Source: a virus
Direction: 5' to 3' (one strand)
DNA: 20,714 bases
IMG/VR virus record: IMGVR_UViG_3300026094_000047
Location: 1 to 20,714 of that record
Of the stretch, positions 8,314 to 15,723 are shown in pieces. The notes below the pieces were generated by a model that saw only the letters and a program-made list of their open reading frames with translations, had not been told where the DNA came from and did not search any database. How positions within the stretch are numbered: the first letter of the stretch is position 1; each line of letters begins with the position of its first letter. Made by a program: the position numbers and the translations under genes.

Positions 8314-9136
8314 TTCTCATAAACCTCTTGTATTTACTTAATTGCAGTGCACCACTGAAAAGTTCTTGTGTCATCGGAGTTTTTTCGGAAAAATCTTCTA
8401 ACGTTGAACTGCAATTTACATGTTCCTTGATGTCAAAATAATCGTTGGTCTGCATAATCACTAATGTGTCGGATGGTATTTTTTCATACCAATCTTTAAA
8501 ATTATCAATGTGTTCACAGCTGGTATTAATCACTGTGTTTGGAGTATCATACAATGTTTCAGTTGTACCATCTTTTTTTAATACATCGTAAATGTGTTCT
8601 TCAAATCTTATCTCGTGTATATCTTGAACAACCGGTTTAAATTTCCAATTATCAATTACCCAAGGTTTATTAAAAATTTCAGCTATTTTTGCTGTGCTTG
8701 GATCAATATCAAAACTGCGAATTTTTTCTACTGATAAACCTGATTCAAAAATCATAGTAGCTAGCGCGCCATACCAGCCAGCACAAAGAAACACAGTGCC
8801 CAAGTTTAAATTTAATTTTTTCAGTTCATCAACTAGCCATAATTTACTTTGTAATTGCCCCCTACTAAAACAGTCTTGGTCAAAATCTATATTTTGTTCG
8901 TGCAGAGACTTTAATGTATACACAAAATTGGTGTCTACATATTGATTTAAAAGTCTCCACAAACTGTATGTATTATCATACATTACTAATTTTCGTATAT
9001 CTTCTTTGTTTTCCGTGGTTACTAATCTAAGTATACTGTGTATATCTCTATCAATATATGCTCGTCGAAGATCTTCCAAAGAGTCATTTTGCGGATATAA
9101 TAATTCAAATCTGTCTAATAGTTTAAATATTTCCAT
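8300..9136 (-). CDS. Class I SAM-dependent methyltransferase-like protein
   Basis: A 278-residue protein from the chosen ATG at 9136. A longer frame from a TTG at 9160 is less likely because AAGGA sits eight bases before the ATG. An alpha-helical N-terminal part (1-100) precedes a Rossmann-type domain: motif I as CAGWYGALA (118-126) after a beta-strand, motif II acidic FDIDP (142-146), and a later strand VINTSCEH (203-209) in the motif IV position. This arrangement fits class I methyltransferases; the usual GxGxG loop is altered to AGWYG. The target is unknown. It overlaps the glycosyltransferase-like gene by 14 bp, so it belongs to the same operon. It may methylate the sugar or protein handled by its neighbours (inference). 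Confidence 0.72.
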   Translation of the reverse strand: MEIFKLLDRFELLYPQNDSLEDLRRAYIDRDIHSILRLVTTENKEDIRKLVMYDNTYSLWRLLNQYVDTNFVYTLKSLHEQNIDFDQDCFSRGQLQSKLWLVDELKKLNLNLGTVFLCAGWYGALATMIFESGLSVEKIRSFDIDPSTAKIAEIFNKPWVIDNWKFKPVVQDIHEIRFEEHIYDVLKKDGTTETLYDTPNTVINTSCEHIDNFKDWYEKIPSDTLVIMQTNDYFDIKEHVNCSSTLEDFSEKTPMTQELFSGALQLSKYKRFMRIGYR

Positions 9137-10166
9137 TAAATTTTTCCTTGAGCCAGTCAAAATCGTTTATTTTTTTCAATGATTCCGGATCGTTGCGATA
9201 TCTTGTACCGTATGCAGCGCCAGCTTTTGCACCTTTCAATGCATAATCAGCAAATTCTACATCAGGCTTTGCATATGTACACCAAATTTTTAATCTAGAG
9301 TTTGTTTCTTCATCTTTTTGTCTATCAATGGTTTTAGATGCTAATTTACAACATTCTCTAAAAGCACCTTTCCACGTTTCAAACTCGCCTGTGTTAAACA
9401 CTGTAATATTAGAAATTTCTTTAACTGCTACAAACTTATCACTAATGCCCGTAGTCATATCAGGTTTGCTTGTATCCATGTTAATTGTTTGTTTTTTAGG
9501 AAGCAGTTTTACACCGCCGTAGCCGTAAACTAGTCCATTCACAGGATTTATACTACGCCATACGTGCACATGGTTTAACTGCCATTTTGGAACTTGATAG
9601 TCAAAATTAAAATCATCTAAAATTTCTGCGTCGCCGTCGACTACCCAAAACATATCTGTATTTGCTAACTTTGCTGCTTCTATGTGTGCTTGATGAATTC
9701 CTTTGACGCCATGTACACGTTTAGCATCCGGTACTTTTCTTAATAATCTTTGATAATTTTTATCTGCTGTTGATTCATTATAACTTATAAAAACTGTATC
9801 ATAAGGTGTAGTAATGCTAGGTCTACTAGCTAAAATATCAACTTTCTTTTTTGCAATAAAAAATCTAGTTTTTATTTCGTGGTCACTAATATAATTTTTT
9901 TTTGGAACCAAACAAACACCATCATGATATTTTCCGTTTAGAAAAACGTGTACATATTCTTGGCTTCCAGAATCTGGAGTATATGAAAAATTAAAATCGT
10001 TGCACACATCAATATCTGCCCATACTACCCAAAAGAATTTAGTAACTGATTTTTGCTGAGCATCTCTAAATGAAGATACATTTTTAGCAAATGGATAATC
10101 TTGTTTAAAATGTAACCATTTTTGTGTAAATTTTTGTTTTTCGTCAACAAAGAATATATCATACAT
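9123..10166 (-). CDS. Putative GT-A-like glycosyltransferase with internal duplication
   Basis: A 347-residue protein from ATG 10166. A TTG at 10190 would add eight residues but lies upstream of the -10 box of the promoter. The second half starts with a strand (FISYNE, 126-131), then VHGVKG (151-156) and FWVVDGDAE (173-181), a DxD-like motif typical of GT-A glycosyltransferases. The product of 13394-14320 matches it over its full length. The first 95 residues repeat the same plan in weaker form: FWVVWADID (45-53) aligns with FWVVDGDAE, and VPKK (87-90) with LPKK (222-225). The N-terminal copy has lost the DGD motif, so it is probably non-catalytic. It is the first gene of the ten-gene operon. 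The glycosyltransferase role is inferred from the motif only. Confidence 0.6.
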   Translation of the reverse strand: MYDIFFVDEKQKFTQKWLHFKQDYPFAKNVSSFRDAQQKSVTKFFWVVWADIDVCNDFNFSYTPDSGSQEYVHVFLNGKYHDGVCLVPKKNYISDHEIKTRFFIAKKKVDILASRPSITTPYDTVFISYNESTADKNYQRLLRKVPDAKRVHGVKGIHQAHIEAAKLANTDMFWVVDGDAEILDDFNFDYQVPKWQLNHVHVWRSINPVNGLVYGYGGVKLLPKKQTINMDTSKPDMTTGISDKFVAVKEISNITVFNTGEFETWKGAFRECCKLASKTIDRQKDEETNSRLKIWCTYAKPDVEFADYALKGAKAGAAYGTRYRNDPESLKKINDFDWLKEKFNGNI

Positions 10167-10172
10167 AAAAAG

Positions 10173-10201
10173 ATTATATAGCAATATCAAAAACTTGTCA
10201 A
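10173..10201 (-). promoter_or_regulatory. Consensus sigma70 (early-type) promoter of the radical SAM operon
   Basis: On the minus strand TTGACA (10201-10196) is followed after exactly 17 bases by TATAAT (10178-10173), a full match to the host sigma70 consensus. The region before the -35 box is pure A/T and could serve as an UP element. The expected start of transcription is at or within a base or two of 10166, which is also the A of the first ATG. The transcript would then have almost no leader. It drives the ten-gene run 10166 to 1. Confidence 0.8.
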
Positions 10202-10212
10202 ATTAAAATTTA

Positions 10213-10220
10213 GATAAATA
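10213..10220 (+). promoter_or_regulatory. T4-type late promoter of the fibre gene
   Basis: GATAAATA matches seven of eight positions of the T4 late -10 box TATAAATA, and fits the NATAAATA form used by marine T4-like phages. It lies 19 bases before the ATG at 10239, with the ribosome binding site GGAGG at 10228-10232 between them. Its position only 11 bases from the -35 box of the opposite promoter makes this a compact early/late divergent switch. Confidence 0.65.
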
Positions 10221-10238
10221 CAGTGACGGAGGATTGTA

Positions 10239-11408
10239 ATGGATTTTATACCAGGTGATCGATATAGAATTGATATAGTGGGCGCAGATAGTAAATTGTT
10301 AGTTGACAGCTGGTCTAGCCATATTCGAGCAGATGTAATATCAGCCAACGACACTCTTATGGTTGATACACAAAACGAAAAATTATATGGACCTTTAGTA
10401 GGTAATCTCGAAAACATCAACGGAGATACTGTTGTTGATGTGGAAAACAGCTCAATAGTTGCAAACCTAATCGGTGACGTGTTCAATAACAATAATGAAC
10501 TATTATTAGATGTTGACAGCAAGATTCTGCACAGTGATGTACATGGAAACCTTCTTGATATAAACGGTAATTTAATTGTCGATGCTGAAACTAGCATTGT
10601 AAGAGCAGATTATTTTGAAGGTGAGTTTCATGGCGAGTTTCACGGAAAAATTGTTACAGAAGATGTATTATCTGGATCTTTTTTTGGAGATTTTACTGGC
10701 AAATTTGCAGGAAAGTTTGAGGGAGATATTACCGGAGATGTATTCGGCAATGTTACAGGTGATATTAATGGATCATTAACAGGCGATGTTAACGGAAATT
10801 TATCTGGAAATGTAAACGGAAATCTATACGGCAATGTATTTAATACCAGTGGAGACTCTAAAATACTGGAGTCAACTCCGCAGACAACAAAATTATTAGG
10901 TACAAACAAAAGAATACAAATAGGCAGTAATCAAGATGAAATTTCTACAGTAAGTGAAAATATAATTGTTAATCTTTTAAGAAACAATCAATTAAGTTCG
11001 TGTATTATGTACAAGACACACAAAGGCGACGATTTTATGTCAACTGTCAGTGAACAATTTGAACCTAATGAAGTTCTTGTTTCTCATTTAACTGAAGCAT
11101 ATCACGAAAACAAATACATGTATGCCGGAGCCTACGGATTTGTTGTCGACGAAGGTTCGGTAGTAGACTATATGCCTTCGAAATTTTTTGTCAGTGTCAG
11201 TGATGGTTATAAAATGCCATCTGCTATTACCTCAACTCGTTTAGAATTAGACGGAAAAGGTGTTCTCAGTGTACCTGTTTTACAAACTCGAGGTATAAAT
11301 CTTGCACAAAGAGATAGTTTGCCTGTAAAAGCCGGAATGATTGTTTTTAACGAAAGCATCAAAAAGTTTCAAGGATTCACAGGCACCGAATGGGTTGACT
11401 TACATTAA
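10239..11408 (+). CDS. Tail-fibre-like virion protein with repeats
   Basis: A 389-residue protein that looks like a phage tail fibre or another trimeric surface fibre. Residues 18-125 hold about four repeats of roughly 25 residues built on a [LIV]VD...I...V.G[ND] plan. Next comes a tetrapeptide array, with Gly at every fourth residue from 146 to 198 (14 in a row, plus 128, 132 and 136), of the GDVx/GNVx type. The C-terminal domain ends in AGMIVFN...FQGFTGTEWVDL, the usual ending of marine myophage fibre proteins. The start has a strong GGAGG and a late promoter. It is the only clear virion gene inside the enzyme island and stands on the opposite strand. It may be the modified target or a host-recognition protein; neither can be shown here. 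Confidence 0.8.
   Translation: MDFIPGDRYRIDIVGADSKLLVDSWSSHIRADVISANDTLMVDTQNEKLYGPLVGNLENINGDTVVDVENSSIVANLIGDVFNNNNELLLDVDSKILHSDVHGNLLDINGNLIVDAETSIVRADYFEGEFHGEFHGKIVTEDVLSGSFFGDFTGKFAGKFEGDITGDVFGNVTGDINGSLTGDVNGNLSGNVNGNLYGNVFNTSGDSKILESTPQTTKLLGTNKRIQIGSNQDEISTVSENIIVNLLRNNQLSSCIMYKTHKGDDFMSTVSEQFEPNEVLVSHLTEAYHENKYMYAGAYGFVVDEGSVVDYMPSKFFVSVSDGYKMPSAITSTRLELDGKGVLSVPVLQTRGINLAQRDSLPVKAGMIVFNESIKKFQGFTGTEWVDLH
10674..10835 (+). repeat. 12-bp period repeat coding for Gly-x-x-x tetrapeptides
   Basis: Within the fibre gene a Gly codon returns every 12 bases for 14 turns (residues 146-198), usually followed by Asp, Asn or Lys, then a hydrophobic residue and a polar one. The DNA copies have diverged, so the array looks old or under selection for the protein pattern and not like a fresh slippage product. 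Confidence 0.85.
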
Positions 11409-11423
11409 TATATTTGTTATACT
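11395..11423 (+). promoter_or_regulatory. Sigma70-like promoter for the acyltransferase-like gene
   Basis: TTGACT (11395-11400), a 17-base spacer and TATACT (11418-11423) match five of six bases in each box. The -35 box is made of the last codons of the fibre gene. The expected start is near 11430, leaving a leader of about 25 A/T-rich bases without a Shine-Dalgarno before the ATG at 11455. Confidence 0.5.
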
Positions 11424-11454
11424 CATTGAATATATTTAATTAAAAATTTAAAAA

Positions 11455-12024
11455 ATGAATAATTGGAAAATAGAATTATACAACGGATCGCAAGATCTTG
11501 ATACTTTTTTTGCCGAAGCTCATAAAAAAGGTTTTTACAATAATAACAGCATTGACATACTGTTAAATTCAATAAGCAATATCGAAGAAACTAAACTTTG
11601 GCTTCTTTATTACAAAAATCAAGTAGTCGGAACAAATGTTGCTCATAGTTTAAAAGAACTGGGCATATTAGGAAAAAACGCATGGCGAATTGCTTCTAGA
11701 ACTTGTGTATTAACACATAAGATTGATAATTGGAAAATCGGTGTAAAAAATTACAGCGATCTAGTTTGGAATAATCCTACAGCTCAATTTCTTATACCAG
11801 CATGTATTGACTATGTAGGAAAGAAAAACCCTATGTATATTAGTACACACAAAGGTGATGTTGGAAAACAAAATGCAGTACATCGTGTATGGACCAGGGC
11901 TCAAGTTGAAGCAGGAATATTAAAGAATCCATTGGAATTAGAATACAGAGGAAGTATACAAACATTCTGGCAAGTTGATGTTGATGTTTTTAAAAAAATT
12001 ATAAATCAACACCGCTGGTGTTAG
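11455..12024 (+). CDS. Possible GNAT-type N-acyltransferase
   Basis: A 189-residue protein. The plan suggests a GNAT fold: an N-terminal helix-rich part, then a beta-hairpin (LWLLYYKNQVVGTN, about 48-61), a central strand at about 78-88 (WRIASRTCVLT), and a final part containing YISTHKGDVGKQNAVHRVW (about 127-145), similar in style to the late GNAT motif. I do not recognise it more closely, and the key acetyl-CoA loop (R/Q-x-x-G-x-G/A) is not evident, so the assignment is tentative. It starts with ATG and no Shine-Dalgarno, behind its own sigma70-like promoter. It converges on the radical SAM gene at 12021 with a four-base overlap of the two stop regions. In this context it could add an acyl group to a sugar or amino acid (inference). 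Confidence 0.5.
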   Translation: MNNWKIELYNGSQDLDTFFAEAHKKGFYNNNSIDILLNSISNIEETKLWLLYYKNQVVGTNVAHSLKELGILGKNAWRIASRTCVLTHKIDNWKIGVKNYSDLVWNNPTAQFLIPACIDYVGKKNPMYISTHKGDVGKQNAVHRVWTRAQVEAGILKNPLELEYRGSIQTFWQVDVDVFKKIINQHRWC

Positions 12025-13394
12025 GTATATTTCTTACATAATTCAAAAAAGTCTGACATCTCCGGAAACGCTGCGGTAAAATCATTGCCTCGACGTCTAT
12101 CTTGCTCTGTGAAAAAGTTATGAAAGTCTGTTCTGCCCTGAATAACTCGTTCTAATGGATATTCTGTAGTTTCCATATAATCTACTACGCGTCGAAACTT
12201 TTCATACTCGATAGTGCTAAATGCATCTTTTCGGTTATCGTCTACATTTTCTTTAATAAACTGTAAATGATCGTGCATATAATTCATATAGCTTTTTGGC
12301 AGTATGTTAATATCGTATTGTAAGGGTTCTTTGAGATAAGGTGTGTCAAATCCTAGTCGCTGCCAACGATGTGTTTCTACATCGTTGTACTTTGCACGCC
12401 ATTCCAATATTTTTTCTAAAAGACTGCGAAACGTGGTTACACTAAAAATGTTAAAAGTAATCATTAATGTCATCGGTGCTAAAGTATTGCGCATCCAATA
12501 ATCTAAATTCCTCTCAAACACTTCAATGTCTAACCCATCACGTATATATTCTGCTCTTTTAGTCCAAGTGTCAATACTGCTAAACAGTTTAAAACGTCGA
12601 ATTTTATCGTTTATAAGCAAATCGTTTACACGATTTGTAAATTTTTCCAACTGTTTAGGTTTACCTCCGAGATTACTATTGCAATTTAATTCTAAATTGG
12701 GTTTAGGATCTGCATCTAACATATCAAACAATCTATAAGTACTTTGTTGTATAGTAGGTTCGCCTCCGGTAATTCTTAAAATGTGAAGTTCTTTACTAAG
12801 TTCAGGCCACCAACGCCAAAATGCATCTAAATACGGATTGTTTTCTTCTTCAAATATTTTAAACCAATCAATATCACATCTGTGATTTTTAACGTTGGTA
12901 TAAGGACCATGTTGTTTAATTTCATTGTAATATCTGCTGCTGGCCTTAGGATGACAATACCCACAACGAAAATTGCATTCGTTGCCAAAACTGATTTCTA
13001 AATACTCCGGATTAACATTGAATTCAGAACCACCTTGTTTTACAGCATTTAATCTATGTTTAAAAAATATAGTTTGGTTTCGTTGTTTTCTATCACTAAT
13101 GTAATCTGAACCCATGTTTTCTATGTTCCAACAATACTGACAACCCGACGGTTGTTCTCCCCTTAACATAGCAGCACGTTCTTGTTTCTTTTGTGCTGTA
13201 TTGTGTATTGCACTAGGGTTGTCTTTGAGTGCTTCTACATCAATTTTGTGAGGTGCTGGATGATAACAACTATGGGTTTCGCCTGTTTGAAAATAGATGT
13301 TTGCATGGTACCATTTAGCAAAGCAAAATGTAGGAGATATTTCTTTTGTTATATTGTCGATGCGTTTGATTTCTTCGCTTTCGCTGCGTTCCAT
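12021..13394 (-). CDS. Radical SAM protein with N-terminal Twitch-like Cys module
   Basis: A 457-residue radical SAM enzyme and the seventh in the window. After a charged N-terminal extension of about 20 residues comes the Cys module C24, G38, C43 (C-x13-G-x4-C), then C85 and C88 (GCQYC). The core loop CNFRCGYC is at 140-147 and GGEP at 210-213. The C-terminal tail (FPEMSDFF) resembles that of the product of 4543-5940. It is separated from the other six by the plus-strand pair and belongs to the operon that starts at 16890. Its ATG overlaps the upstream stop by one base (TAATG). As the last gene of that operon it pairs with the glycosyltransferase-like gene just upstream, much as the other six follow a related gene. 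Substrate unknown. Confidence 0.9.
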   Translation of the reverse strand: MERSESEEIKRIDNITKEISPTFCFAKWYHANIYFQTGETHSCYHPAPHKIDVEALKDNPSAIHNTAQKKQERAAMLRGEQPSGCQYCWNIENMGSDYISDRKQRNQTIFFKHRLNAVKQGGSEFNVNPEYLEISFGNECNFRCGYCHPKASSRYYNEIKQHGPYTNVKNHRCDIDWFKIFEEENNPYLDAFWRWWPELSKELHILRITGGEPTIQQSTYRLFDMLDADPKPNLELNCNSNLGGKPKQLEKFTNRVNDLLINDKIRRFKLFSSIDTWTKRAEYIRDGLDIEVFERNLDYWMRNTLAPMTLMITFNIFSVTTFRSLLEKILEWRAKYNDVETHRWQRLGFDTPYLKEPLQYDINILPKSYMNYMHDHLQFIKENVDDNRKDAFSTIEYEKFRRVVDYMETTEYPLERVIQGRTDFHNFFTEQDRRRGNDFTAAFPEMSDFFELCKKYT

Positions 13395-14320
13395 TATATC
13401 TCTCTATCTAAAAACTTTTTGCTGTTGTCTCTTGCAGGATTTTGATATACTGTTTTGAAAAATTTACTTTGTTCGCTGTCCAGTGGACTTGCCGATATAG
13501 GTAAACTCAAGTGCGTTCTTAAACTTACTCCAATTTCTTCTATGCGTTCTAACAAATCTTTACCGTTAAACACTTCTAGTTCAGTGTTCCAATAGTTGTT
13601 TAGCCATTCAAAATCTCGTACATGTACAAAATCCCAATCTGTACACATGGTTTTATACAATCCTTCTCTTGCACCATAGATTGCCCATAGACCATTTTCT
13701 ACATCGGCACCTACCATTAACCAAATGTACAAACGATGTAAATTTTTCCAATGATTATTATAAAATTTTTCCGGAGTAACACGTAAACCTCTATCAAGCG
13801 ACATTTTAACACCCTCTCTAAAACCGGCGCGCCAGGCCTGATGTGGAGTAGAATTATTGTATATGTCGCTAAAGGTGCCATTCATCTGTACATATTCTGT
13901 ATCCCAACAAAAATCTACTTGTGCGTGTGGATTATTAGGATCAGCATTTTCGTGTGTACGCATATTAAGTACATGTTGTTTAGGCCAGCATTTGATGCCA
14001 CCGTTGCCATACGTTAACCCATTAATTGAATTTTTTGCTGTCCAACTAATAACTTTATTTGTAAGATCTACATCACTGTTAAAATCAATTGTTTGCGTAA
14101 GAAAATCATCTCGAATTCTATTATCACCATCAATTGTTATAAATCTTTCGGTGTTACTAAGTTTAGCTGCTGCTTTATGTGCACTGTCACTGCCTTTAAC
14201 ACCGTGTACACGCTCTGCCCACGGAACTTTTGAACATAAATCTGCATAATTTTTTTCAGCATTAGGTTCGTCATAACTGATGTATATAATATCACAGTCG
14301 ATTACTCTAAATTTATTCAT
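13394..14320 (-). CDS. Putative GT-A-like glycosyltransferase (single-domain paralogue of 9123-10166)
   Basis: A 308-residue protein from ATG 14320. GAGG lies six bases upstream of this ATG, so a TTG at 14332 that gives four more residues is not preferred. It aligns over its whole length with the C-terminal two thirds of the 9123-10166 product: YISYDE (13-18), VHGVKG (38-43), IDGD (63-66), NGLTYGNGG, a W-[RK]-x-[GA]-FRE motif, and a closing DFEWL. DGD is the candidate metal- and nucleotide-sugar-binding motif. It lacks the degenerate N-terminal copy. It overlaps the 187-residue gene upstream by eight bases. In both places this family stands upstream of radical SAM genes, which hints at a shared pathway. 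The glycosyltransferase role is motif-based inference. Confidence 0.6.
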   Translation of the reverse strand: MNKFRVIDCDIIYISYDEPNAEKNYADLCSKVPWAERVHGVKGSDSAHKAAAKLSNTERFITIDGDNRIRDDFLTQTIDFNSDVDLTNKVISWTAKNSINGLTYGNGGIKCWPKQHVLNMRTHENADPNNPHAQVDFCWDTEYVQMNGTFSDIYNNSTPHQAWRAGFREGVKMSLDRGLRVTPEKFYNNHWKNLHRLYIWLMVGADVENGLWAIYGAREGLYKTMCTDWDFVHVRDFEWLNNYWNTELEVFNGKDLLERIEEIGVSLRTHLSLPISASPLDSEQSKFFKTVYQNPARDNSKKFLDREI

Positions 14321-14876
14321 CAATAACCTCAATTGAATATGTAGAAAATTTTCTTACAGTATAAACACTTGTAGGAATATTGTCAAATTCAAATTTGTAT
14401 TTAAATGGTATTTCAAGTGTTTCGTTAAATTTTAATACGCGATATAAAAAGTTAGCATTGTATTTTCTAGTTACACTGTAATATTGATCTTTAGGATCAG
14501 CATGAACTGCACCGTTCTGTATACTGTTAAACAAATCTGAATCTATACAAAGTTTCCATACTTGATTAACATTGTCTTTTATGACTTTTACTTCTGTCTT
14601 TGCACTGTTATATGGTATTTCATACAAAAAAGATTCTTTTAATTGCTCTTGTTCATAATCAGCTTTGTGTTTAAGAACATAACGTTTTTCGATAAAATCA
14701 TATTCAACTTTAAAATTAAAAAACGATTCTTTTCCTTCCATTAACGGTCTTACTTGATCAAAAGTTACTTTTATATTATTGTAATTTTCATCTTTATATC
14801 TGCTAACAGATTGAATTTCACCTTGGTCGTCAAACACAACAAATCTATCATTGTTTATACCCATAAAAACTGACAT
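14313..14876 (-). CDS. Hypothetical protein (187 aa)
   Basis: A 187-residue protein without a family I can name. It is rich in Lys, Glu, Tyr and Phe, seems mostly beta-stranded, has one Cys and no membrane segment or signal peptide. The ATG at 14876 is one base from the stop of the glycosyltransferase gene upstream, with AGGA seven bases before it, so the start is well supported. The C-terminus (VRKFSTYSIEVIDE) reads like a closing beta-strand, suggesting a small virion or scaffold-type domain, but this is a guess. Its position between two glycosyltransferase types suggests a partner in the same process. Confidence 0.6.
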   Translation of the reverse strand: MSVFMGINNDRFVVFDDQGEIQSVSRYKDENYNNIKVTFDQVRPLMEGKESFFNFKVEYDFIEKRYVLKHKADYEQEQLKESFLYEIPYNSAKTEVKVIKDNVNQVWKLCIDSDLFNSIQNGAVHADPKDQYYSVTRKYNANFLYRVLKFNETLEIPFKYKFEFDNIPTSVYTVRKFSTYSIEVIDE

Positions 14877-14877
14877 A

Positions 14878-15723
14878 TTATATTCCTAAAAAGTTGCAAT
14901 AGGTATCTTCAATTCTTTCAGTTAAAAAATCTTTCTCTGTATAATGAAAAATACCTGTTTGTAAATAATTCCCTATCATCAAGTTGAGATTTTCATCAAG
15001 ATAAACATCAATTTTGTCTTGCCATCTATTGTTTAAATTGTAATTCCAGTTTTGTACTTTTGTCTTCATATGCACAAAACTAGGGTAAGTTGCCCGTTGA
15101 TTTGTTATTTTAGATTCACAATTCATGATCTTTGCAGCAATTGCAGAACTTAGGTCCATACTGCATGTTTTTTGATAGATTTTTCCTCCTGCATGCTGTT
15201 TATAAAATTGTTGCCAATTATTTGTAATCATTTCTAACCATGTGTAAAATTCGTGCGGTAAATCACTTTTTTTGAAGTAATGAAATCCACTATAGAGATT
15301 TGGCAACTCAAATTGCTCAAACGCTCTTCTATAAAAGGTATTATTAATAACTTCACCTCTATATGTAAATACACGACTGGTATAAAACAAATCATAATTT
15401 CTAAGAAACTCAAACCATGCTGAGAGATCTTGAAGTATTAACATGTCTGTATCTATTACTGCTGTTTGTTCAAACGGAGTAGCATGATAAATCTTCCATC
15501 TGTTGCTAATTTTCCAATTTTCATGTGCTGCATGGTCTCCCCATGGTATATCTATAATATGATCAAACAAATCAGTGTATTTTTCGGGCACAGAATCGTT
15601 AGTAAGCAAACAAATTTTAGAATTATTGTTTGTTGCCTTTATACTCATTGCTGCAACACATGCTTGTCGAACATAATCCACTTCGGTATTCTGAGCAAGC
15701 ATCGTAAAATTAAGACTGGTCAA
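14878..15723 (-). CDS. GT8-like glycosyltransferase
   Basis: A 281-residue GT-A-fold glycosyltransferase-like protein. The N-terminal strand NFTMLA (5-10) and the metal-binding DTD (AVIDTDM, 88-94) after a long helical region fit family 8-like enzymes that use nucleotide-sugars. The start is TTG at 15723: GGAG stands seven bases upstream, and the first ATG (15702) would cut the first beta-strand and has no Shine-Dalgarno. It overlaps the paralogous upstream gene by 14 bp. The two proteins share the DTD region and overall layout but are well diverged, so they probably add different sugars. A cytoplasmic role is likely, as there is no signal or membrane segment. Confidence 0.72.
   Translation of the reverse strand: MTSLNFTMLAQNTEVDYVRQACVAAMSIKATNNNSKICLLTNDSVPEKYTDLFDHIIDIPWGDHAAHENWKISNRWKIYHATPFEQTAVIDTDMLILQDLSAWFEFLRNYDLFYTSRVFTYRGEVINNTFYRRAFEQFELPNLYSGFHYFKKSDLPHEFYTWLEMITNNWQQFYKQHAGGKIYQKTCSMDLSSAIAAKIMNCESKITNQRATYPSFVHMKTKVQNWNYNLNNRWQDKIDVYLDENLNLMIGNYLQTGIFHYTEKDFLTERIEDTYCNFLGI

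Noticed and set aside
10187-10597. Minus-strand frame of 136 codons opposite the fibre gene
   Set aside because: It is the shadow of the fibre gene, of low-complexity composition, and crosses the divergent promoter region.
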